Positions 50,410 through 61,100 of a stretch of 64,000 nt of DNA are shown here, one piece after another. Position numbers and translations under genes: made by a program. Origin of the DNA: Paramecium pentaurelia. Taxonomy: Eukaryota > Ciliophora > Oligohymenophorea > Peniculida > Parameciidae. Each line of letters begins with the position of its first letter. The stretch's first letter is position 1. The stretch is taken from positions 128,942-192,941 of the forward strand of contig CAJJDO010000111.1 of assembly GCA_905183005.1 (NCBI GenBank). The letters run 5' to 3'. Under the pieces are notes generated by a model, which was not told where the DNA came from, did no database searches, and saw only the letters and a list, made by a program, of their open reading frames with translations.

Positions 50410-53400
50410 TCATTCAAACATGTCATTTCTCTTGAAATTTTATATTACACTATCTTATTGATTTTCTTCATCAGAACACTTTTCTGAAATGTAACCTCCT
50501 AATTTCTTAACTTATTTTTCACTTTAAGATAATTAGAGAGTTCCTAAACTTTTATCAGATTTAATGGCAGGAAAATCAATTTTTTAAGTTTCATGTACAA
50601 CTTTCATTGGAAATCCATTACACATTTCATCTGGATCAATAAAAAAGTTAAGATTTGTTAACGAACTTTTGTCCTCTTTATTTTATTATTATTATTAATA
50701 ATTTTGATAAACAGTTCTCTTTTGTTAATGAATACCTCCTGATTCAGAATCTACAACATTAATTTCACTTCTTCTAAATGAATTGGTTTATACAAAATTA
50801 TAAACTCTTTATCTTACTTAACTCCTTCTTCTACCTTTATATCTTTAGAGAATAGATTTTGTAGTTAATTAAGCATTTTCATTAATTTCTAATTATTTTA
50901 AGTTTTTTTCCTTTTACATTTCTTTAATTCTTTTTTTGATTTTTCTTCTCTCAATAACTCTAAATTAATATAATTAATACCCTCTTAAAATATCAGTAAT
51001 AGAATTTATAGCAAAAATATCTACTACAAATTATTATGTTTTCTTTCCAATTAAATCAGGATATCTAGATTCCCATGATTTTCTTATTTAACGTAGAATA
51101 ATTTTATCTTCAATTTATTCTATTCCTTTAAGTTCATTTTTCTTTTTTATTGCATTATAAGCTAATTGAATGCATATATCTTTAAAATGAACCATTTAAT
51201 TTTGATATATTTAAATTTGATAATCACTTAGTTTTTGAAAGATTTCAGTTTTAAATAATCTCATTTTTTTCTTATGGTTATAGAAATGGGACTTTAATTT
51301 TTGATTTTCTAAATATCGTTTTCTATTTTACTTGCAGCAGCAAAATCATAATATTGCGAATTTTCATCTTTAAACCCTAAAGGTGGATTTATTTCGAACA
51401 TCAAAAATGCAAAATCTTCTGGAGTTATCCAACCTGTACCTTGAGGATCATAATCGGACCATTTAACTAAGAAATCTTCTAATTAATATGGATTTATAGC
51501 TGCAGTATTTTCTAATTAACATTCTTAATAAGATTCAATAATCATAGCTAAAAATAATGAAGTCATTATTATTCGAATTAAAACCAAAAAACTTATAAAG
51601 AAAAAATAACCAAAAATTGTACTACAACCACGAGCACCTTCTAATTCAAATTATTCAGGAGTTTATGTATGACATCCTTTAGTATCAATTGTATAATCAG
51701 CCATATACAAAGACCAATATTAACCAGTTGAAATATCAATTAAAATTAATACTCCATCTAAGAAATTGGAAAAAGATTTAGTTCTTTAGTTTTCCTCCAT
51801 TGTATAAGGATATTAAGGATCTGATGAAGTACTCCATATTGTTGAAAAAGTTTGAACTCCTATAAGTGAATATATAATTATAGTAATTGCAATGAAAACA
51901 ATAACACTTAATAAAGTAGGCATCAAATCTTAAATCACATCAATAAGAACTCTTAATTATTTATTAAATCTAAATAATTTATTGGCTTTTATGATTCTCA
52001 AAGATCTAATAATAAGTGGAATAGTATAAAGTCTTGGTATATCAAAGTTATCTTTCATAATTAAAAGTACATCTGTCATTATTAAAATGATTAAGTCAAA
52101 TTTATTTAGAATATCTCTGAAAAAATGAACCCAATATGCTAGCAATTTGATGAACAATTCAATATGGAAAATTACTATAAAGAAAATACTCATTCCATAT
52201 AATGCCTCTTAAGTAGTAATATTTTACTTCCCACTATAAGATGAACAACTAGATATTAGAAAAATAATTACAATATTAAGTTGACAATAAGAAAAATTAG
52301 TATGACAGTCTCAAAGTATTAGTTACTAGCCAAATGATAACAAATTAATCTATATTTATTTGAAGGTTTAGGTATTAGATATATTAGTTTTTTCTTTTAC
52401 ATTATTTACATCATTTATATCCATTATCTTTAAAATTCATTTAATTATTAAAAATTTGCAATATTCTCCTTTATAGTTCTGTAATTATTTATGATTAAAC
52501 CAGTAATTAGATTAAGTAATACAATATTCAATGAAAAGATCAAAACATAAAAGAAGAATTAATATTAAGATGATGAATTAATTTTAGGATTGAGTCCTCT
52601 ATCTGTAATATCAGATACACTAAACATTTATTATGTCCAACCCTCTCCTATAATTAATCTGAATAAACAAAGTAAGGAATCTTAGATTGTATCATAATTA
52701 GTTATATTATTTATCCATTAACCTCCTTTAGCTAAACAATCTTCTGCAGTAATAATTTCTTTAAAGTCTTTCAAAGATACTTAAGAGCAAAAATAAAGTT
52801 TGCCTTTCCAAATTGTCATACAAATGATACTTAAAATCCATAGACTTATACCAGTAACAAAAATCATTGATGAAAGTAATGAGATGGTTTATAATAAGGA
52901 TCTGGATATTAAATTTAATTACTCATTTTATGAACCTCTCTAAATATATCTTAATTAATTACCCTTAATGTGATTAGAATTCTTAGAGTTCTTAGAGCTC
53001 TAAAGGCTTTAAGATATTAGCTTTTATAAATATTAAGATCATCAAGAGAACTAATAATAAGAATAACAAAATCTAATTAATTATTATTGTTCATTATATA
53101 TGATTTTTGAGGTTCTAATTTATTCCAATAAAAACCTTAAGCTAATATTTTGATTAATGCATCTAATATAAAAATACCAGTAAATGCATAATTAAATATA
53201 TCTATAATTAAATATTCTTATCTAAGTGGTCTATCATATCCTAAAAGTATTAAATTTAATAATATTATAAAACTCATTCCCCAATCATAATATTTTTATT
53301 GAATAAGTACATGTAATTTCTTCCTTAAATTAGATTTATTATGTAGAATAAAAAGTGATGAGTTAGCAAAGAATTCTTTACGATTTAATGAAGATACAGA

Positions 53401-55816
53401 GAAATTTTAAGAATCATCACCACTTTTTAATATTTATACTTAATAATATTTAGATTATTGTCTTCTTAATATTTAATGTTGTTTTTAATGACTCTCTTCT
53501 TTATCACTATCATCAGATACCTTTGACAATCTTCCAAAAAAGCGTTTTTTATCAGATTATGAATTACTAACCTATAATAATGATGTCTCTTTTGTTGGTA
53601 CAATTCTTGATTTATTTTACATTGTTGAAATAACTTTAGTTGCTCTAGCTTTTGAAAGATCAGCTTCATTTTTAGCATCTTCATAATTATCAAGCATTAA
53701 AGTCAAAAAAGAAGGTAATATAAAGAATTTACAAATAAATTAGACACAAATAAAAAAGACATATGGAATCCAAGATCCAGTTTCCAAAGTTGTATAAAAT
53801 ATTGTTTACCATTAATCTGATGATATGATTATAAATAATGTAGTAATAGTTTCTCTCATACTATCAAAATTTGCCCTTGGAATATAAGAACCATTTAAAT
53901 CATAGAATCCTAAATCATTAAATCTTAATTTTCCAGCAAAAAAGTTTCTACCCATTAAACCAATTACTAATCCATAAATAAAAAGTATTAAAATCATTAT
54001 AGGAATATTATTAAAGGATTTCCATAATGCTGATAATAATACTCTATAATTAGACCAACTTGTTTAATAATTAAACACCCATAATAATCTTATTCCTTTA
54101 ATTGTATTTAATATAAAAGGATGTTCCATTTAATTTACTTGAACTATCAAACCAATAAAATCACATATAAATTCTAATAATACTACTATTTTACTTTCCT
54201 TTTATTTCCAAATATATATTCTTGCTATATCTTCTAATAAATATATTACTAGAAATATTATATTTACTTTAGCTAAAGTACCTTCTAAATTATTTTTATA
54301 TGCTGATTCATCATTTAAAGATAAAACAACAAGATTAGCCAAAAATAAAAGACTATAAAAATATTGTGTTATTTTTGATTATAAAATAGATTTGATAATT
54401 ATTCTAATCTTTCTTTAATCATTATTTCTTTTAGTTGAATTCATTAGCATCATCATAACTCTTTGTTTACTTTTACTAAGATAATTAGGACTCTAAAACA
54501 CAGTCTTTCTTTTTTCATTTGTTAATGATATTTTAGTATGACTATTCAAAAATAATACAGTTTAAACAGGTTCATCTAAATGCATCTCTTATTGAGATTA
54601 CTTAAGAAATATTGCAACAACTAAATTTTATAAAAAGAATGAACATATAAATATATAAGTCCATAAATATCCTGTACTTACATATTTATTGAAAGAATCT
54701 GCTAAACTTTATTCTATTTCTACCCATCCTTCAATATAATGAACTATAAATAAACTAGACATTGATTCTTATATATAATCAAATCTAGTGAAATTATGTG
54801 AATATTAAATAAAAGGTTATTCAAATTCACCCTATAAACATTCATATCCATCAGAACAACTTCTTCCCAAACCACAAAATCTAGTTGGATAAAAATCAAC
54901 TTCATTATTTTTGTTGATACAATAATTTCCTAAAATTCCAGTCCAAATTTACAATCCTACAACAGCAAATACATAAAAGAAAAAACAAATTATTATTGTA
55001 ATATAAACAATTGATATAAATGAATGTTCTACTGTCAAACAAAATTTTCGAACAATTCTTAAAATTTTGTAATGCATAAAAAATTCAAGCAAAAATAATA
55101 TTCTTAAGGTATAAAAGTAAGATTGTCTTAATATTAATGCAAAGAATAAGGCAATTCCATTTATAAATGCTATAGGATTTCTATAATATCCATATTTACA
55201 ACTCCATAATCTATATAGTTATTTTAAATACCCATAAGAAACTATTGAAATAAGATGATGAATAGAAAATATTACATCTGCTGTAATTATTACACCTATT
55301 ATCTAATCATTATTTAAACTAAATCCAAATCCACTTTCCTAATTATTGTAAGGTTTAATCATTAAAATTACAATACAAAATGATGTCTAAATAGTTTGTA
55401 AATAATACGAATAAGTACACAAGATATTAATAAACTCGAGATTCATTTATTAAAATGCAATATTGTCTAAATTTATTATTCATTCCAAAATAATCTAAAG
55501 AAAATTAGCAATAATAAGGATTCTCATTTTTTTAAAACTGTTCATCAACATTTTCTAAAAAATGTAAACGAATGTTTGCTTATGATGGATTTGGTGAAAA
55601 AATCCCTTATTCTTAGTTTAACCTATTTAAATCATTTGTTGCTTAAAATTCCTTATTATGACTTCCTATTTAATTGATATTTTACTTATTATATTAATGT
55701 CTCTAAAAGGAGAAGGGCAAAATGTCTTAAACTGAAGATAGGATATCCTTTCCATAATCGCGATTCATCCTAAACTTCGGTTACTTTTTGAAGCAATTTA
55801 AAAAAGACTAAAGCAT
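50410..55816 (-). CDS. Four-domain voltage-gated cation channel, Cav alpha1-like, pore ring E/D/E/Q
   Basis: 1,771 residues, introns 55387-55408, 52940-52962, 52249-52271 and 51309-51331. Four repeats of six membrane segments. The repeat III S4 is well charged (KAFRALRTLRILITLR); repeat IV has RSLRIIKANKLFRF; I and II are weak. Pore motifs are HYIEGW (I), SSDQW (II), IGEGW (III) and TGQYW (IV), so the ring is Glu, Asp, Glu, Gln. After repeat IV S6 comes a calcium-channel signature, WSDYDPQGTGWITPEDF and INPPLGF, the EF-hand-like element of Cav alpha1. The tail of about 330 residues is basic. Probably a Ca2+ or mixed cation channel of plasma membrane or cilia; ring IV argues for altered selectivity. 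The start at 55816 has an in-frame ATG 48 bases downstream. Confidence 0.92.
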
Positions 55817-55856
55817 ATAAATAATATAAATTTAGTATTATTCTCAAAAATTTTCA

Positions 55857-57563
55857 TCAAATCCATCTCTTCCTTTAAGTATTTTAATTTGATTGAAAAG
55901 ATCCTCCAATCTTACTTATTCGTTTATCACCTTAAGTTTTTTAATACTCTGATAAATATCCTGGAATCCAAATTTCTTTATTTTCCAAACACGATTTAGA
56001 AATTTCTGGATGTAACATTTTTCTTATTTCTGATTGACTAGGTGTTTTAAGAGTTTAAGTTTTCTATATTATTTATGGTTCATTAAAAGCATCATTTTCA
56101 CTATCTCTTTATGATTTTAAATATGCATCATCAGCACTAATCTTTCTTTAATGTTATAGTCCTTGTTAATATTTTATTCTTCTTTTCCCTACAGCATTAA
56201 TTTCTACTGGTTTAATAGGTACATTTTTATTTAAAGTAAATCCTACATGAGCAATACTACTTCTTCTTTTGAGAGTGTGTTACATTTATTGTAATTTTTA
56301 TTCTTCTTAAGCATATGTTAATTTTTGTTGACTATGTGAAGCTATCCCATTCTTACCTCTTATTTACATTAATTCGAGAGTAGTTTTCTTTTGATTCTAA
56401 TTATTATTGTTTTTTAGAAGATCTAAAATAGATGATGATTTTGTATTAATTTTGTGATAATTTTCAATAGAATCAAAAGGTTTTGAGGAACTTAAAATAA
56501 TATAAAGTTTTTTCTTACTTTGAAATTTTAATGTTGTACATAGCATATTATACAAAGTTCTTAAGCAAAGTATTTGTAAAGGGATACTTTGTATCAATTT
56601 CAAACATACATGCTAAAGCTTTTGGATACTCAATAATTGATGGTCCTTCATCACTTTCTGCAAGACATATAAATTTCTTTTCAGAATTATTGAATTAGAA
56701 ATTGTGAACATCCCATCTATTCAATAACGGTGCTAAAAATCGTGATTCAATATCTTTAAATGCCTTTGTTGTTTTAATTTAATTAATATTACCCAATGTT
56801 ATAAATAAACATTTCTTATTGAAACAACAGTTTCAGTGTTTTTATTTTTACTTAGAAATGACCCAACTTATTTAGATTTGTAAATAGGAGCTTTAACAAC
56901 ATACTTTCCTATTGATTAGAATTCTTATGCTGCACTTCTTAAATGAATTCCTACATTCAATTTTGGAATCCATTCAGAAGTTTCATAATTAAAAACATAT
57001 AAATCTCCTGATGTATTTTCCAAAAACATATCACTTTACTAAATTTGAACTTTCAACTCTCTTAGATCTGATAATTTACCACCATTCTAATTGATTAGAT
57101 TGATAGGCTAAATATATATTACATATAGTTATTACTCTCTCAATATTAGATGCTGATAAATATACTAATGCTTACATGGCAAACCCTGAAGCAAATAGTA
57201 ATTTCTATACTCTTAAACACATTCTCAACAAAACCAATATTTTTGCTAATTATAATCCTTAGATTCATACCCATATGAACAGCCCAAGGTCGTGTATGAC
57301 AATCTCCAATAATGAATATGACATCAAGTTGATCGAATTTTAGAGCTGCTTCCTTTTTTACATAAGAACTTTCTACTTCATATAGAAAGTCTTCTATAGT
57401 ATCTCTATTACGAACATAAAATTCATTTTCTGTATCTATTAACTCTTTTTATTCAGCTAAATACTATATTAGTATTAGATGTTACTTTCATGACATGAAA
57501 TTGGAAATGTTAAAATTTTTCTAGGTCTTTGTTATCATAGCAATTAATTATTAAAATTCTCAT
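55857..57563 (-). CDS. Uncharacterised protein with one anomalous splice junction
   Basis: About 529 residues. Introns 57464-57485, 57205-57229, 57108-57135 and 56491-56518 are normal. Between about residues 250 and 270 the frame must shift, and the only GT...AG that restores it simply is 14 bases (56815-56828). The N-terminal half looks folded: MRILIINCYDNKDLEKFQHF, FDQLDVIFIIGDCHTRPWAV, KLLFASGFAMQALVYLSAS, SGDLYVFNYETSEWIPKLNV. The GD..xRPW and FASGFAMQ motifs suggest a Class-I glutamine-amidotransferase-like fold, without a clear catalytic Cys; this is a guess. The middle (KAFKDIESRFLAPLLNRWDV) and C-terminus (polar, RRSSIAHVGFTLNK) are unassigned. It sits 40 bases from the start of the left channel gene. 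Confidence 0.65.
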
Positions 57564-57762
57564 TATAAAAAAATAATAAGTTATTTTATTTGACTTGATG
57601 AAAGTTGAGTTTGTTATAAGTTATAAATATATGATTTACAAATAATTCAATATATCATAAGAAAATTTTGAGGATAAATTGATGACTGTAAACATAGATC
57701 CAAATAGTAACAGAGTAATTATAAAATTATCAAATATTAAGAAGAAATAATTTAAATATTCA

Positions 57763-58005
57763 TCATTTTTCATGTATCCCAAGAATTCCTTTGACAGTGA
57801 TTTTATTTTTGTTTATAGTTTATAATCCAATCCTCATTTCACCAGGTTTAGATATACCTACAACAAATTTATGAGTTTCAATTTTATTAGAGAAATAGTC
57901 ATTTTCTATTTGATTCTAGCATTTATCCTATAAATCTGTATCCATATTGACATATTCATCTTGATTGGAGTTAGGAGAATTTTTTGATTAGTAATCGATA
58001 TTCAT
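57763..58005 (-). CDS. Small 80-residue protein, unrecognised
   Basis: Single exon: MNIDYQSKNSPNSNQDEYVN, then NKIETHKFVVGISKPGEMRI and GLQTINKNKITVKGILGIHE. Composition is coding-like and the second half could form beta strands. It lies 125 bases downstream of the right channel gene on the same strand. Function unknown. Confidence 0.55.
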
Positions 58006-58130
58006 GACAGATTAATTTTTGCTGGACTTTAATTAATTTATAAAGTAATTTGTGAATTAAAATTTAGAATTCTGTTAATTTATATCAAATTTCGAATAAA
58101 TAATAGAGTATCAAAAGTATTATGAAATAA

Positions 58131-61100
58131 TCAAAATTTTCTTATTTTGAAAGATTGATCTGGAGATATTAAGGCTTATTCTTATAATCCTCCTGATTGT
58201 TAATCACTTTGCCATCTATAAATAGGAATATCTTCCTTTTTAGAATGACCATCATCTGAACAATTGGTATTTTGATGGATATTTTCTGGTCTAGCTTGTT
58301 CATTTGATAAGACTTATTCTACAACCTCTTCTTCAAGAAATTCATTACAATCTTGATCAATACTAATTTATAAATTGAAACAATTACTATTGATTATTCA
58401 TAGTTTTTTGATCAATAGAAGAATCCTGTTCTTCTAAATCTTCTTCAGTGAATTATTTCTATTTAACTGCTAACTTCTTAATTAGTTTTTTAGAGAAAGC
58501 CTCCCATGCTTTGTACATGATGAGTACTGTCAAATAATCATGTAAAATATTGAAATTGGCTTTCAAATGTAAAATAGGACTTATATTAGTTCTTTATAAA
58601 AATCTGTTTCTTCTATAATACATTAATCTTAGTTGCATTTCTTTATTAAATTATTTGATCTTCTTAATTGAAGAAGATGTGCCATTTTTGAATACTTCAA
58701 CATGATAACAAACTCTAAATAATTCATATATTAATTGATTATATTGAATATATCCAAAATGATCACTAAATTATTAATATTAATAAATACCATTATAATT
58801 TGAATGAGGAAGCCAATTTTCCAACATCCCATAAATTCTCATCATTTCCTCCTCCCAAAGGTTTCCCAATATCTAACAAGAAACGACATAAAAATTTATA
58901 GTGCATAGCTTAACCTTTAGTTTCTGAAGAATATTTGCACCAAATAGTTTTGATCTTATCAACATTTTCAACATAAGTTTAAATCATTGAATTTTAAAGC
59001 ATAAAGAATTATTCGAATTATTCAACTAAGCCTAAGACAAACAAATTTAAAAGAACATAGTTTGATAATAACATAAAGAGGAAGAAATAGATTTAATTAG
59101 ATATGCTTCCACAATAGATGTCATCTTCAATACAATTAGGGTTATAGAACATAGTGTCAGTCATTATAGTTCTCCAATCATCTCCTGATGCACATTTGAA
59201 AAGTGATAGCATAGCTTAAGCAACATTTTGAAAATTAATTTAATCATCCATTACTTATCCTTTTTCTAATTAACCATATAATTAACAACCAAAAAGTGCA
59301 AAAATATACATTGTAATAATTAATAAACAAAATATCTTTCCCAAAAATGGCATAGCAAAGACCATTACTCTCATTAATCTCTATAGATTTATTAATCCTT
59401 AGAAAATCAATATAATTCTTAAACATCTAATAGCAAAGAATAACCTAAGGATTTAATATCCAGAATCAGCTGGAGATGATCTGAAATAGACCAATGCCCA
59501 ATCTGATTCATAATCTGCAATAATATCAATAATGGCTATAATAATCAAGAAAAAGTAGAATCTTCTCCAATGATTATCAAAAAATCTGTTGACTCCTAAT
59601 GCTAAAAATAGGAAGACATTCCATATTATGTATATATAAGTTAAACAATTATGAGTATCATTTAATACTCTGAAAAGATTATCATCCATCTCTGAAAAGA
59701 AAAGCAATTGCACTAATAAATCAAGTAATAATAAACAAAACATAACTTTTTAAAAACTATTATTATTTGTTAAATCAGATGCAAATCTTCTAATAGTAGA
59801 TGTAGGAGGTGAAGAATACAATGGAAAGTCTTTAATAATTATTTATGAGATTTCCATAAATTCTAATTGAGCTTTTGTTATATCTGACATTTCAATTTTA
59901 CTCTAATTGGCTTTCAAATTTGAATATAAGACTCCTGTAAATAAACTTAAAAAAAACATTGATCCAATAAAACAAAATGATATAAAAAAGAAATAAGTGT
60001 GAATGTAACTATTAAATGCTGCAGGTCCTATATTAGAATTTTAACTGTTTTCTGATATTTACATAATTTCACCCCATCCATCAAAAGTAGACACTACAAA
60101 TAGAGTGGGAATAGCTATAGTGATATTATCAAAATTATGTTTATAATTAATCCATGTCCTATTCTGTTCTTAACATTCTTACTTATTAACTTCAAATTAC
60201 ATTTTATCATCACAAAATCCAAACTATTGTTCATATAAAATAATTCCATAAACTCCAAATATAATCCAAACTGAAAGCATAGTAATCAATACATTCCAAA
60301 TATCTGCTAAGGATCTCCCTAATGCTAATCGTAATGTATTTAACCATGATATTCTATACATCAATTTCATTACTCTAAAATATCCTAAATATAAAAAGAA
60401 ATTCACTATTGTGATTTGTTCTTTATTTGATAGGAAATGAAAGAAGAATGAAATTATATAAATGACATCAACTATTTACCATGTATATGTGATATAAGCC
60501 CCTTTATTCATCCACATTCCTTTAGCAATGCTACCAAAAATAATCTCTAACAGAAATATTATATTTGCTATGAATTATAAGACTTCTGGATAATACGATG
60601 AATCACTCTCATAATCATTATAAGTCTTCAAAGCAAATACTACTATTGAATAATATAAAACAGTATCCATAAAGTAATTGAAGAATTTTGATGTGATTAT
60701 TCTACAACATAATATTCTGAAAATGTTTTCTTTTTCAAATAAATACAATGATTATTTACATTGAATTCCATCATATAAATTAGGATATTTGTTTAATATA
60801 TCTTTATGAACTTGTCTAATTGATTTCATTAGATTTTAGACTAAATTCTGTTTAGATTTTTTCTATTGATGTTCACCTAAATTAATTTATGAAATCAATG
60901 GATTTAAATTTAATTAAAATTCATTTATTTCTTATTATTCTGTTATTTATGAATTTTATTCTTCTTATTTCTCATTATTTTTATCATCATCTTATTCTTA
61001 ATCTTCTTCCAATTCCTACATTTCCTTGTTTATTGTTCCAAATCCATCTAATAATATAGCCAACACTAAACCATATGTTATATAATTTAGTAAAATAACC

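Noticed and set aside
53466..53693. Minus-strand Lys-rich ORF of 75 residues
   Set aside because: Out of frame with the channel, whose II-III linker reads cleanly across this stretch in another frame.
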